Shown: positions 16,306-27,436 of the stretch, piece by piece
Layout: each line of letters opens with the position of its first letter
How positions within the stretch are numbered: position 1 is the first letter of the stretch
DNA from: Pseudomonas jinjuensis
Lineage (GTDB): Bacteria > Pseudomonadota > Gammaproteobacteria > Pseudomonadales > Pseudomonadaceae
Length of the DNA: 64,000 bases
Direction: 5' to 3'
Assembly (NCBI RefSeq): GCF_900103845.1
Contig: NZ_FNIJ01000008.1
Location: forward strand, 244,267-308,266
Program-made: the position numbers and the translations under genes
Notes under the pieces: model-generated
The model's input: only the letters and a program-made list of their open reading frames with translations
What the model was told of the DNA's origin: nothing
Databases searched by the model: none

Positions 16306-17189
16306 AGTCCCACCTCATCCGCTCGCAGCATGCCGGGCTGGCCATGCCAGTAACCATTACAGCCGTCCACCGCCAGCGGTGGGCTGGCGCCGCGGCGCAC
16401 CTGGTCGAAGGCCTGGATCACCTCGGCCATGCCCTGCGCGCGCGGGCTCAGGCGCAGCAGGTCGGCGCCGCAGCGTTGCAGGGAGGCGTAGTCGGCCAGC
16501 AGGTTGCTCGGTTCGCCGGAAAGGGTCTGGATGCCGTTCAGGGTGAACAGCGTCCGGCCTTCCTGGCTCTGCAGCGGAATGCCTTCCGGGTAGTTCTGGC
16601 AGCAGAACCGGCAATCGTCCTTCGGCCGGTTCTCCGCACGTGCCGTGAAGCAGCGGGCGGACCAGGCCAGCGGCAGATGGCCGTAGGCGAAGATCTCGGT
16701 CTCGATGTCGCTCACGCCCAGCGCCTGTACCTGATCCAGCACGCCGAGAACCAGTTCGCCCGAGCACTCCACCGGCGGCACCCAGCGGCGCAGGCCGCAG
16801 CGGTGCAGCTCGGCCAGGGTATGGCCGTTGTAGATGTTCAGCGACGGCCCGCCGGCGAACTCCACGCCAAGGCGCTCCAGGTAATGCACCGCGGCCATGT
16901 CGTTGGCCTCGACGCGCAGCTCGCCGTTGGCGCACAGGCGGCGCAGCGTGGACAGCTCGGAGGCGGCCTCGAGCAGCGCCAGTCCGGAGACGACGATCTC
17001 CGCCCTGCCCTGCTGCGCCAGCTCGCGGCCCAGCCCCAGCCAGTCGTCCAGGGACAGGGCGCGGCGCTTGGAGCAGACGGTTTCGCCAAGATAGATGGCG
17101 TCCAGCGGCTGTTCCGCCATCTGCGCATAGAAATCGAGAGTCTGCTGGCGATCCCAGTAGAACAGCAGCGGCCCCAGGCTCAGTTTCAT
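16299..17189 (-). CDS. ubiV: UbiV, iron-sulfur subunit of O2-independent ubiquinone hydroxylase
   Basis: A 296-residue member of the U32 'peptidase' family (YhbV). Four cysteines match the [4Fe-4S] ligands known for UbiV: Cys in ETVCSKRRAL near the N-terminus, then Cys in ARCFTARAE and a CRFC pair (DDCRFCCQNYP). With UbiU it forms a heterodimer that hydroxylates ubiquinone precursors without oxygen. The ATG at 17189 has GGAG 9 nt upstream and follows the ubiU stop by 11 nt. The frame stays open upstream through ubiU, but the start chosen gives the family length. Confidence 0.92.
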   Translation of the reverse strand: MKLSLGPLLFYWDRQQTLDFYAQMAEQPLDAIYLGETVCSKRRALSLDDWLGLGRELAQQGRAEIVVSGLALLEAASELSTLRRLCANGELRVEANDMAAVHYLERLGVEFAGGPSLNIYNGHTLAELHRCGLRRWVPPVECSGELVLGVLDQVQALGVSDIETEIFAYGHLPLAWSARCFTARAENRPKDDCRFCCQNYPEGIPLQSQEGRTLFTLNGIQTLSGEPSNLLADYASLQRCGADLLRLSPRAQGMAEVIQAFDQVRRGASPPLAVDGCNGYWHGQPGMLRADEVGLC

Positions 17190-17200
17190 CGACGGCTCCT

Positions 17201-18196
17201 TCACTGCCAGGAACGGTGGTAGGCGCCCAACGTGGTCTGGTGCCCTTCGGAAAGATTGGCCAGCGTCTTCTGCCACGCCGGCTGCACGGCGAACCGGTCC
17301 GGCGCGCGCTGCAGCGTATCCAGCGCCTGACGCCAGACGCGGGTGACCTGCTCGACGTAGGCCGGACTGCGCTGGCGGCCCTCGATCTTCACCGCGGCGA
17401 TGCCGACTTCCGCCAGCTGCGGCAGCAGGTCGAGGGTGTTCAGGCTGGTCGGTTCCTCCAGCGCGTGGAAACGCTGGCCGTTGACCAGGAAGCGCCCCTT
17501 GCACAGGGTCGGATAGCCCGCCGGCTCGCCGGGAGCGTAGCGGTCGATCAGCACTTCGTTGAGGCGCGAGGTCAGCCCTTCCGGTTCCTCGCTCCAGCGC
17601 ACCGCCTTGGCCGGGGAACAGACTCCGCAGAGGTTCGGCGACTCGCCGGTGACGTACGAGGACAGGTGACAGCGCCCCTCGGCCATGATGCACAGGCTGC
17701 CGAAGGCGAAGACTTCCAGCTGCACCGGGCTGCCGGCGGCGACCTGGCGCACCTGGGCCAGCGACAGCACCCGCGGCAGCACGGCACGACGGATGCCGTA
17801 GTGCTCGTGGTAGAAGCTCAGCGCCCCGGCATTGGTCGCCGAACCCTGCACCGACAGGTGCAGCGGCAACCCCGGATGGCGCCTCGCGGCATAGCCGAGC
17901 ACCGCGCAATCGGCGGCGATCAGCGCGTCCACGCCGAGGTCCGCGGCGCGGTCCACCGCACGCTGCCAGCGCGCCCAGCCCTGCGCGCCGGAATAGGTGT
18001 TCACCGCGATGTACAGCTGCCGGCCGGCCTGGCGCACGCGCTGCAGGCCCTCTTCCAGCTGGCGGTCATCCAGGTTGAGACCGGTGAAATGCCGGGCGTT
18101 GGTGTCGTCGCGAAAACCGACGTAGATGGCGTCCGCCCCTTCACGCAGGGCGGACTTGAGCGCGGGCAGACTGCCCGCGGGACAGACCAGTTGCAT
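17201..18196 (-). CDS. ubiU: UbiU, iron-sulfur subunit of O2-independent ubiquinone hydroxylase
   Basis: A 331-residue U32 family protein (YhbU) beginning MQLVCPAGSLPALKSAL with the family's GADAIYVGF motif. Candidate [4Fe-4S] ligands are in EGRCHLSSYVTG, NLCGVC and TLCKGRF. It works with UbiV in hydroxylation steps of ubiquinone synthesis that use another oxygen donor than O2. It begins 18 nt after moeA ends, so it is most likely co-transcribed with molybdenum cofactor genes; the link makes sense because both products serve nitrate respiration. Confidence 0.93.
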   Translation of the reverse strand: MQLVCPAGSLPALKSALREGADAIYVGFRDDTNARHFTGLNLDDRQLEEGLQRVRQAGRQLYIAVNTYSGAQGWARWQRAVDRAADLGVDALIAADCAVLGYAARRHPGLPLHLSVQGSATNAGALSFYHEHYGIRRAVLPRVLSLAQVRQVAAGSPVQLEVFAFGSLCIMAEGRCHLSSYVTGESPNLCGVCSPAKAVRWSEEPEGLTSRLNEVLIDRYAPGEPAGYPTLCKGRFLVNGQRFHALEEPTSLNTLDLLPQLAEVGIAAVKIEGRQRSPAYVEQVTRVWRQALDTLQRAPDRFAVQPAWQKTLANLSEGHQTTLGAYHRSWQ

Positions 18197-18214
18197 GCAT
18201 CCCCCAAGAATCAG

Positions 18215-19428
18215 CTACAGCAGAGCGGAAAACGGCAGGTAGCCCACCGGCTCGCCCTCGCGCAGGGTCGCGCCCGCCTCGACCACCGCCAGGCCGTCGG
18301 CCCAGCTGGCGGCGAGCAGCATCGCCGAACCCTGCTGTGGATGGATCACTACGTGGCCCTGTTCGAGGCGCGCCCGCAGGTACTGCCGGCGGGCATTCGG
18401 CTTCGGCCAGTCGAAGCCGGCGGGCAGTTCCAGCAGCGGCGTATCGACCTCGACCTGCCCCTGTGCACGGAGCAGGAACGGCCGCGCCACCACCAGCGCG
18501 GTGACCAGCGCCGCGGCCGGGTTGCCCGGCAGGCCGATCCACGGCTTGCCGGAAATCTCGCCGAAGGCCAGCGGCTTGCCCGGCTGCATCGCCAGGCGCC
18601 ACAGGTGCAGTTCGCCGAGTTCGCGGATCGCCTGCTTGAGATGGTCGCGCTCGCCCACCGAAACGCCGCCCGAGGTGATCAGCACATCCCATTCGGAAGC
18701 GGCCAGGCTCAACGCGTCGCGGCTGGCCGCCAGGGTATCGGCGAGCACGCCGTAGTCGTGCAGTTCCATGCCCCAGCCGTCGAGCAGCGCGCCGATGCTG
18801 AAGCGGTTGACGTTGTAGATCTGCCCGGGAGCCAGCTTCTCGCCCGGCTCGCGCAGCTCGTCGCCGCTGCTCAGCAGGCAGACGCGCAGGCGCCGATGGA
18901 CCGGTACTTCGGCGATCCCGACACTGGCCAGCAGGCCCAGCTCCTGGACGCGCAGGCGGCTGCCCTTGCGCAGCAGCGGGGCGCCCTCGCGCAGTTCCTC
19001 GCCGCGCAGGCGCACATGGCTGCCGCGCCGTACCGGCGGCAGGATCACCCGCTCGCCGTCGATTCGGCAGTCTTCCTGGGCGACCACGCTGTCGGCGCCC
19101 GGCGGCAGCGGCGCGCCGGTGAAGATGCGTACGGCGTGCCCTGCGGGCAGCGCATCGCTGGCCGGATCACCAGCGGCGATGCACCCGGCCAGCGGCAGCG
19201 CGCCACCGGCGTCAGGCAGATCGGCGGCGCGCAGCGCGTAGCCGTCCATCGCGCTGTTGTCCCAGGCCGGCTGGTCCTGGGTCGCACTCAGGTCTTCCGC
19301 CAGCACCCGCCCCAGCGCTTCGCCCAGCGGCACCCGCTCCACCTTCGGCGGCGCCGGTACCCGTTGCAGCAGTGCGGCCAGCGCTTCATCCACCGGGCGC
19401 AGGTCATGGCCCGAACATCCGCAGCCGC

Positions 19429-19432
<4 letters not shown>
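18215..19432 (-). CDS. moeA: Molybdopterin molybdenumtransferase MoeA
   Basis: A 405-residue enzyme that inserts molybdate into adenylated molybdopterin. Domain order is typical: N-terminal segments with PAWDNSAMDGYAL, the GAPLPPGADSVV motif, the central MogA-like domain with ITSGGVSVGERDHL, GKPWIGLPGNPAAAL, and a C-terminal beta-barrel. The first residues (SGCGCSGHD) are Cys-rich, a minor oddity. The start overlaps the moaB stop (ATGA), so translation is coupled. Confidence 0.95.
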
Positions 19433-21280
<1,848 letters not shown>

Positions 21281-21299
21281 CGAAAGGGCTCAGGCGTGC

Positions 21300-21383
21300 G
21301 TAGGGTGGATCACGCTCCACCGATCCACCATGGCCGCGCATGCGGCCCCGAAAATGGTGGATGAAAAAAACCTCATCCACCCT
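21300..21383. repeat. Long palindromic intergenic repeat (GTAGGGTGGATCA family)
   Basis: It begins with GTAGGGTGGATCACGC, has the central palindrome GGCCGCGCATGCGGCC, and ends with CCTCATCCACCCT. It is the same family as 633-716. A related short unit, GGGCGAATAACGTGCCAGCGTTATCCGCC, follows at about 21405-21433. Both lie between the convergent dauA-like and C69 genes. Confidence 0.8.
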
Positions 21384-21442
21384 TGTCAGCGGAACCGTTC
21401 CGGGCAGGGCGAATAACGTGCCAGCGTTATCCGCCGAAACCG

Positions 21443-22957
21443 TCAGAGGTGCTTGATCTTCTCCAGCTCCTCGGGGCTGTAGTTCAGCTCGGTGGAGCGG
21501 GTCAGGTCGGTCATGAAGTGCGACTGCAGCGTCTTCGCCTGGTCCAGGGCCCACAGCGCGGTGCCGTTGCTGAAGCGTTCGGCGTAGGCGCGGGCGGCTT
21601 CCGGGTCCTTGGCGGCGAGGGTCTTGAGCATGGCGTCGGTGGCCGGCTGGGCGGTCGTCAGGCTGCCTTCGATGCGGTCGCGCCAGGCGTGCAGCACCGG
21701 CATGTACCTGGCGTCATTGCTGTGCGCCAGGCTGGTCAGGCTGCGGAAGGTCCACCAGGCGGACTGGCCGTCGTAGTCGTCGTTACCCTGCTGGAAGGCT
21801 TGCGGCGTGCTGCGCAGGCTTTCCAGGTAGTACGGCAGCAACAGGCCGTCGCGTACGTTGCCGAGGGACTGCCAGGACAGCACCTGCAAGTCCTTGGGCA
21901 TGTCGCCGCGAACCTGCAGGATGTGCGCCTCGACATTGCGCTCCATGGCGATCGGCCGCTGCTTCTGGCCGTCGGCGGGCTTCTTGCCGTCCAGCGGAGT
22001 ACCGGCATAGGTGTCGGCGCGCAGGATGGCGGCCACCTCGGGCACGCTGATCGGCTTGTCGGCCTTGTCGATGAACGGGTACTGCTGCTGGCGGATGGCC
22101 TGCTTGTGCGACGGTGTCAGGCGTTCCTGCACCAGCCATTCGCGGTCGATGTTGTAGGCGTCGCCGACCACGCCGAAAGCCTTGGCGAAGTTGAATTTCG
22201 CCGGGTCGACCTTGTCCAGCAACTGGTTCTTCTCGACGAACTCGGCGATGCCCTTGCTGGCGATGACATTGGCGTGGTCGTTGAGGTTGACGTCATGCAC
22301 GCGCATGCCGTTGGCCATCACCATGTAGCTGTCGTCCGGCACGCGCACGGCGATCCAGTGGTGGCCGGAGCCGATCTCGAACAGCCAGGCTTCCTTCGCG
22401 TCGCCGATCTCGATGCCGTTGGTCTCGCCGGCGCCGAGGGTGTCGACGTAGTGGCCGAGCAGTTCCACCGCCTCGCGGGCGGTCTTCGCCTGCGGCAGGA
22501 TCAGGTCCGGGATGATCGCCTCGACCACCCCGCCCTCGTCGGCCACCAGCGGGTCGGCCTTGGCGGCGCGGTCGTTCGGCGAAGTGCTGTTGGTGGCGGA
22601 AATCACCACCCCGGCCTCGTTGCTGCCGAACTCGCTCCACTGGCCGAGGGCGCCGAACTGGTCGCCGTTCCAGTCGCGCATGGCGGTGTAGCGCAGGCCG
22701 ATCTTCGGCGCCGGCACGCTGACGCCATTGTCGAAGCTCAGCGTGTCGCCGTCCTTGTATTGCTGGTGCGGCACCACCACGAAGCGCTTGGCGTGGTTGT
22801 TGGTGGTGTAGTCCTCGAGGCGGGCGACCAGCACCGAACCGTCGGCGGTGGCGCCGCGGCCGGCGATGATGGTGGTGCAGGCCAGCGCGCTCTGCGACAT
22901 GCCGGCGACCAGCATTGCGGAAACCAGGCCCTTGAGGACGAAATTCTTGATGCGCAT
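21443..22957 (-). CDS. Exported C69-family dipeptidase
   Basis: A 504-residue N-terminal-nucleophile hydrolase. A signal peptide spans residues 1-26 (basic start, hydrophobic VLKGLVSAMLVAGM core, ALA cleavage site). The next residue, Cys27 in CTTIIAGRGATADGS, is the nucleophile of family C69, so cleavage would create the active N-terminus. Other family segments are ARLEDYTTNN and SGHHWIAVRVPDD. The product is expected in the periplasm, cleaving dipeptides or similar amides; the substrate is not known. AAGGAGAG lies 7 nt before the ATG. It is a single gene between the dauA-like gene and moaE. Confidence 0.88.
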   Translation of the reverse strand: MRIKNFVLKGLVSAMLVAGMSQSALACTTIIAGRGATADGSVLVARLEDYTTNNHAKRFVVVPHQQYKDGDTLSFDNGVSVPAPKIGLRYTAMRDWNGDQFGALGQWSEFGSNEAGVVISATNSTSPNDRAAKADPLVADEGGVVEAIIPDLILPQAKTAREAVELLGHYVDTLGAGETNGIEIGDAKEAWLFEIGSGHHWIAVRVPDDSYMVMANGMRVHDVNLNDHANVIASKGIAEFVEKNQLLDKVDPAKFNFAKAFGVVGDAYNIDREWLVQERLTPSHKQAIRQQQYPFIDKADKPISVPEVAAILRADTYAGTPLDGKKPADGQKQRPIAMERNVEAHILQVRGDMPKDLQVLSWQSLGNVRDGLLLPYYLESLRSTPQAFQQGNDDYDGQSAWWTFRSLTSLAHSNDARYMPVLHAWRDRIEGSLTTAQPATDAMLKTLAAKDPEAARAYAERFSNGTALWALDQAKTLQSHFMTDLTRSTELNYSPEELEKIKHL

Positions 22958-23152
22958 GACACTCTCCTTTCGATCAGCGGGCTGGAACGGCTTTCAGGGC
23001 CGAACCAGTTGATAGCCAGGAGGTGTACTGGTTAAGGCAGGGCGAAGAGGTCCTGGAGCTTTGAGCTGAAGTGCCGACCACCTGGCGACGGTGGCCAGAT
23101 TAGCCAAATCCGAACAGACGGAGATGATTAGTCAGCTATCTAATGTCCGAGA

Positions 23153-23605
23153 TCAATTTTCCCAGCGTTTGGCAGCCGAATGGTCGCTGCAGCGGCCTTC
23201 CACCCAGCGCGGGCCTTCGGTGGTGTCTTCCTTCTTCCAGAACGGCGCGCGGGTCTTCAGGTAGTCCATGACGAAGTTGCAGGCGTCGAACGCCGCCTGG
23301 CGGTGGGCGCTGGCGGCGCCGACGAAGACGATGGGCTCGCCCGGCTCCAGGCGGCCGATGCGGTGGAGGATTTCCAGGCGCAGCAATGGCCAGCGCTCGG
23401 CAGCCTCGGCGGCGATCTTCTCCAGGGATTTCTCGGTCATCCCCGGGTAGTGTTCGAGGAACATGCCGCCCACTTCGCGGCCGTCGTTGAAATCGCGCAC
23501 GTAGCCGACGAAGCCGACCACCGCGCCGATGCCGACATTGGCGGCATGCAGCGCATTCAGCTCGGCGCCGGGATCGAACGCCTGTTCCTGCACACGGATC
23601 GCCAT
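23153..23605 (-). CDS. moaE: Molybdopterin synthase catalytic subunit MoaE
   Basis: A 150-residue large subunit of molybdopterin synthase, which with MoaD moves sulfur into cPMP. Family motifs are GAVVGFVGYVRDFNDG, MFLEHYPGMTEK, HRIGRLEPGEPIVFVG and the C-terminal KTRAPFWKKE with its conserved lysines. It starts 4 nt after moaD stops. Confidence 0.95.
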   Translation of the reverse strand: MAIRVQEQAFDPGAELNALHAANVGIGAVVGFVGYVRDFNDGREVGGMFLEHYPGMTEKSLEKIAAEAAERWPLLRLEILHRIGRLEPGEPIVFVGAASAHRQAAFDACNFVMDYLKTRAPFWKKEDTTEGPRWVEGRCSDHSAAKRWEN

Positions 23606-23609
23606 CGCC

Positions 23610-23858
23610 TCAGCCTCCGGTCACGGTGGGGAAGAACGCCACTTCGTCGCCGTCCTGCAGCGCCTCGTCGAGGCTGCACAGCTCCTGGTTGCGCGCGCAC
23701 ATCAGGTTCTGCTCGGCGAGCACGCTCCACACGCCGCCGCGCTCCAGCAGCAGGTGGCGCAGGTCGTCGAGGCGGGCCAGGCTGCCGTCCCAGGCCAGCT
23801 GCTCGCCATCCAGGCCGAGCGCTTCACGGTAACGGGCGAAATACTGCACGCGAATCAT
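23610..23858 (-). CDS. moaD: Molybdopterin synthase sulfur carrier subunit MoaD
   Basis: An 82-residue ubiquitin-like protein ending in FFPTVTGG; the terminal Gly-Gly is the site that carries the thiocarboxylate. The N-terminus [15 protein letters not shown] is typical. The ATG at 23858 overlaps the moaC stop (ATGA), with GAGGAAA upstream. It is the small partner of MoaE. Confidence 0.94.
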   Translation of the reverse strand: MIRVQYFARYREALGLDGEQLAWDGSLARLDDLRHLLLERGGVWSVLAEQNLMCARNQELCSLDEALQDGDEVAFFPTVTGG

Positions 23859-24331
23859 GGGGTTTCCTCGACTACGTAATGGCCGCTCTTGCCACCGAGC
23901 TTCTCCAGCAGGCGCACCTGCTCGATGGTCATGCCGCGGTCCACGGCCTTGCACATGTCGTAGATGGTCAGCGCGGCGACGCTGGCGGCGGTCAGCGCCT
24001 CCATTTCCACGCCGGTCTGCCCGGCCAGCTTGCAGCGCGCGACGATGCGCACGCAGTCCGCGCCATCGGCTTCCAGTTCGACCTTGACGCTGGTCAGCAG
24101 CAGCGGATGGCACAGCGGGATCAGTTCGTGGGTGCGCTTGGCCGCCTGGATGCCGGCGATGCGCGCCACGGCGAACACGTCGCCCTTGGGATGGCCGCCG
24201 TCCTGGATCAGTTGCAGGGTTTCCGGGCGCATGCGCACCCGCGCTTCGGCCACCGCCTCACGGGATGTCACCGCTTTTTCGGTGACATCGACCATGTTGG
24301 CGCGGCCCTGGGAATCGAGATGGGTCAGCAC
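23855..24331 (-). CDS. moaC: Cyclic pyranopterin monophosphate synthase MoaC
   Basis: A 158-residue enzyme that turns the MoaA product into cPMP. Typical segments are [28 protein letters not shown] (active-site His region), [23 protein letters not shown] and the final SGHYVVEE. The start appears to be GTG at 24331, because the residues [15 protein letters not shown] align with the E. coli N-terminus; no strong ribosome site is visible. It heads moaC-moaD-moaE. A TGTATACA sequence at 24420-24427 may be part of its promoter, about 90 nt upstream. Confidence 0.94.
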   Translation of the reverse strand: MLTHLDSQGRANMVDVTEKAVTSREAVAEARVRMRPETLQLIQDGGHPKGDVFAVARIAGIQAAKRTHELIPLCHPLLLTSVKVELEADGADCVRIVARCKLAGQTGVEMEALTAASVAALTIYDMCKAVDRGMTIEQVRLLEKLGGKSGHYVVEETP

Positions 24332-24456
24332 GGAGGGGACTCTTGGCTGGTGGGGAGATCAGTTTAAGCCCTGGCGCCACCCGGGGATAACCGTCGGGCG
24401 GGGCGTTGGAGGGATGATTGTATACAGAAAGAGGTATTCCGGGATCGATAGCGTCG

Positions 24457-24564
24457 TAGGATGCGTTCCCACGCGGGAGCGTGGGAACGCTGAGTCCGCG
24501 GTTTTTGTAGGAGCGGGCCATGCCCGCGAAAGCGCGGTTGGTCGCGGGCACGGCCCGCTCCTAC
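24457..24564. repeat. GCGTTCCCACGCGGGAGCGTGGGAACGC hairpin plus REP pair
   Basis: A near-perfect hairpin at about 24463-24490 is followed by an inverted REP pair (24507-24564, core GGAGCGGGCCATGCCCGCGA). They lie between the phoH-like gene's 3' end and the moaC promoter region. Confidence 0.8.
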
Positions 24565-24569
24565 AGGAG

Positions 24570-25961
24570 TTACAGGTTCAGCTCGGCGAACTCCGCCAGC
24601 ACCGAGCGCGGCACCCCTTGCAGGGTCACGTGCACGCCGTGGGGGAAGTCCTTGAAGCGCTCGGTCAGGTAGGTCAGGCCGGAGCTGGTGGCGGACAGGT
24701 AGGGTGTGTCGATCTGCGCCAGGTTGCCCAGGCAGATCACCTTCGAGCCGTTGCCGGCGCGGGTGATGATGGTCTTCATCTGGTGCGGGGTGAGGTTCTG
24801 GCACTCGTCGATGAGGATCAGGCTCTGCTGGAAGCTGCGCCCGCGGATGTAGTTCAGCGATTTGAACTGCAGCGGCACCTTGCTGAGGATGTAGTCGACG
24901 CTGCCGTGGGTACATTCGTCGTCGGAATGCAGCGCCTCCAGGTTATCGGTGATGGCGCCGAGCCAGGGCTCCATCTTCTCCGCCTCGGTGCCGGGCAGGA
25001 AACCGATGTCCTCGTCCAGCCCCTGCACGCTGCGGGTGGCGATGATGCGGCGGTAGCGCTTGGTGACCATGGTCTGCTCGATGGCGGCGGCCAGGGCGAG
25101 GATGGTCTTGCCGGAGCCGGCGGCGCCGGACAGGTTGACCAGGTGGATGTCCGGATCGAGCAGCGCGTAGAGCGCCAGCGACTGGTACACGTCCCGCGGG
25201 CGCAGGCCCCAGGCTTCCTGGTGCAGCAGCGGTTCCTGGTGCAGGTCGAGGATCAGCAGTTCGTCCTGCTCGATGCCCTTGATCCAGCCGACGAAGCCCT
25301 GCTCGTCGACGATGAACTCGTTGATGTGCACCGCCGGCAGGTTGTCGGTGAGCTGCACGCGGTGCCAGGTGCGGCCGTGGTCCTGGCGGGTCTCCACGGT
25401 GCTGACGCGGTCCCAGAACGAGCCGCTCAGCGAGTGGTAGCCGCGCGACAGCAGGTTGACGTCGTCGATCAGTTGGTCGGTGTGGTAGTCCTCCGCCGCC
25501 ACCCCGCAGGCGCGCGCCTTCAGGCGCATGTTGATGTCCTTGGTCACCAGCACCACGCGCTTGGCGTTGTGGCGGCTCTGCAGCTCCACCAGCTGGTTGA
25601 TGATGCGGTTGTCGTTGAGGTGCTCGGGCAGCCAGGTGATGGGTTCGGCGCGCTTGCTCATGAGGATCGACAGGCTGCCGCACGGGCCGCTCTTGCCGCG
25701 CTGGATCGGAACGCCCTCCTCCACTTCCTCGGGCGACGCTTCGCCCAGCACCTGGTCGATCAGGCGGATGGCCTGGCGGCATTCCGCGGCGATGGTGTGC
25801 TTTCCGGCCTTCAGCTTGTCCAGTTCCTCCAGCACCGTCATCGGAATGGCTACGTGGTGCTCCTGGAAATTCAGCAGTGCGTTGGGGTCGTGGATCAGAA
25901 CGTTGGTGTCGAGAACGTAGAGGGTGGGCTTGGTGGGGCGGGAGCGTCCGTGGTCATCCAT
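24570..25961 (-). CDS. PIN-PhoH fusion ATPase (YlaK-like)
   Basis: A 463-residue cytoplasmic protein joining an N-terminal PIN-type RNase domain (about 10-150: TLYVLDTNVLIHDPNALL, then acidic residues around VTKDINMRLKA) to a C-terminal PhoH domain with a P-loop (GAAGSGKT, Lys285) and a Walker B-like SLILIDECQNLTPHQM. PhoH2-type proteins of this build are reported as RNA helicase/RNase enzymes. The ATG at 25961 has AGAGGTG upstream; the frame stays open beyond it but loses recognisable protein features. It is a single gene next to moaC. Confidence 0.9.
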   Translation of the reverse strand: MDDHGRSRPTKPTLYVLDTNVLIHDPNALLNFQEHHVAIPMTVLEELDKLKAGKHTIAAECRQAIRLIDQVLGEASPEEVEEGVPIQRGKSGPCGSLSILMSKRAEPITWLPEHLNDNRIINQLVELQSRHNAKRVVLVTKDINMRLKARACGVAAEDYHTDQLIDDVNLLSRGYHSLSGSFWDRVSTVETRQDHGRTWHRVQLTDNLPAVHINEFIVDEQGFVGWIKGIEQDELLILDLHQEPLLHQEAWGLRPRDVYQSLALYALLDPDIHLVNLSGAAGSGKTILALAAAIEQTMVTKRYRRIIATRSVQGLDEDIGFLPGTEAEKMEPWLGAITDNLEALHSDDECTHGSVDYILSKVPLQFKSLNYIRGRSFQQSLILIDECQNLTPHQMKTIITRAGNGSKVICLGNLAQIDTPYLSATSSGLTYLTERFKDFPHGVHVTLQGVPRSVLAEFAELNL

Positions 25962-26407
25962 ACGCGGGTCACCTCTTCTTGGAAGGTAACGACGGAATGC
26001 CAGACCAGCGCTCCGCCGTGTGGTGAGCCGCCGACTCTCGAGGAGGCTCGAGAGAGGATGCAAGCAAGTGACGGGCCGGGGCCGCCACCTGTGTGCAGGA
26101 TTCGGCGGTCTACGGCTCAACAAATACAGGAAAAATTGTGACGGTAAAAAGTACTTTTCCTTCTGAAGGACATTTTTTTTTACCTGCGCTGAAATAGCTT
26201 GGCAGTGAGCTAAGCCTCCGCTAGCGTTAAAGATCTTTCCCTCCGATGAATGCCGGTTCAGCATTTTTCGCGGCAATCCGGTCACTGCGCAGCATCTCCC
26301 GGATCAGCGCCTTCGCGAAGTCGAAATCCGAAATTTCCTAACGATACTCGTCCCTTACGGACACAAATCGGAGCCACGCGCCCGCCCTTAGGCGGACGCG
26401 CATGCCC
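25962..26407. other. 446-bp gap holding the phoH-like promoter region; AT-rich core
   Basis: The middle (about 26100-26260) is clearly more AT-rich than its neighbours, with an A/T tract (nine T at about 26173-26181) next to a perfect 13-bp palindrome TCCTTCTGAAGGA (26158-26170). This may be an operator or a weak hairpin. A GCGCCCGCC/GGCGGACGC imperfect hairpin at about 26380-26400 lies just after the deacetylase stop without a T-run. No gene is supported here. Confidence 0.4.
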
Positions 26408-27424
26408 TCAGCCCTGCAAGCCGCCGAAGAACGCCCGCGCATTGCGCTCCAGCGTCTGCAGGTGATACCCGCCTTCCTGCACTATGACCTGCGGCAGCCC
26501 CAGCGCGGCGATTTCGCGGCCGAGCCGGGCAAAACCTTCGGTACTCACCGCCACTTTCGACTGCGGGTCGTCCTTGTAGATGTCGAAGCCCAGCGACAGC
26601 ACCAGCGCCTGCGCACCGAAGTCGCGCACCGCGCGCAGCGCCTCGGCCACCTGCACGAAGAAGTCCTCCTCGCCGGCCCCATGCGGCATCGGCAGGTTGA
26701 GGTTGAAGCCTTCGCCCTGCCCTTCGCCGCGCTCGTCGTCGAAGCCGGCGACCACCGGGTAGAAGTTGGTCGGATCGCCGTGCACCGACACGTAGAGCAC
26801 ATCGTCGCGGCCGTAGAAGATTTCCTGGATGCCCTGGCCATGGTGCATGTCGGTGTCGAGGATGGCGACCCTGTCGAAGCGCTGGCGCAGCTCCGCTGCG
26901 GCGATGGCGGCGTTGTTCAGGTAGCAGAAGCCGCCGGCGCCCTCCTCCCGCGCGTGGTGTCCCGGCGGACGGCAGAGGGCGTAGGCCGCCGGCGCGCCAT
27001 CGCGTACCACCCGCGCCGCCGCCACGGCGGATTGCGCCGACCAGTAGGCCGAGTGCCAGGTGTGCTCGCCCACCGGACAACTGCCGTCGGCCAGGTAGCG
27101 CGCCGCCTGGGCAAGGATGCCGCGCAGCGGGTTGCCCTCGCGGATGAACACGTTGGACATCACCTCGTCGCCCCAGTCCTCCGGCACTTCATGCCAGCGC
27201 TGGTAGGCGTGTTCGAGGAAGTCCAGGTACGCCTCGCTGTGCGCGGCCAGCAGTGGCTGACGACCGAAGTCGTCGGGCACCAGGATCGGGAAGCCCATCG
27301 CCCCCACCGCCTTCAGCAGTCGTTCGGCGCGCTGCGGCAGCTCTTGCGGAGTGCGCATCTGGCCACGAGAGAAGTAGCTGCGCGGCACATGCAGCAGTTG
27401 ATCGGGATGGAAGAACGTCAGCAC
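26408..27424 (-). CDS. HDAC-family deacetylase (acetylpolyamine amidohydrolase-like)
   Basis: A 338-residue zinc-dependent deacetylase. Active-site motifs are RPPGHHAREEGAGGFCYLNNAA (tandem His), DTDMHHGQGIQEIFY (zinc ligands Asp and His), VLSLGFDIYKDDP (second Asp) and QEGGYH with the catalytic Tyr. Length fits acetylpolyamine amidohydrolases, which remove acetyl groups from acetylputrescine or acetylcadaverine, but other amides are possible. The start is GTG at 27424 with AGGAGAT 8 nt upstream. It follows the M20 hydrolase by 12 nt in a presumed transporter-amidohydrolase-deacetylase operon. Confidence 0.82.
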   Translation of the reverse strand: MLTFFHPDQLLHVPRSYFSRGQMRTPQELPQRAERLLKAVGAMGFPILVPDDFGRQPLLAAHSEAYLDFLEHAYQRWHEVPEDWGDEVMSNVFIREGNPLRGILAQAARYLADGSCPVGEHTWHSAYWSAQSAVAAARVVRDGAPAAYALCRPPGHHAREEGAGGFCYLNNAAIAAAELRQRFDRVAILDTDMHHGQGIQEIFYGRDDVLYVSVHGDPTNFYPVVAGFDDERGEGQGEGFNLNLPMPHGAGEEDFFVQVAEALRAVRDFGAQALVLSLGFDIYKDDPQSKVAVSTEGFARLGREIAALGLPQVIVQEGGYHLQTLERNARAFFGGLQG

Positions 27425-27436
27425 GGCTATCTCCTG

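Noticed and set aside
27398..27411. TTGATCGGGATGGA as an ANR box
   Set aside because: The second half-site is poor and it lies inside the deacetylase coding region.
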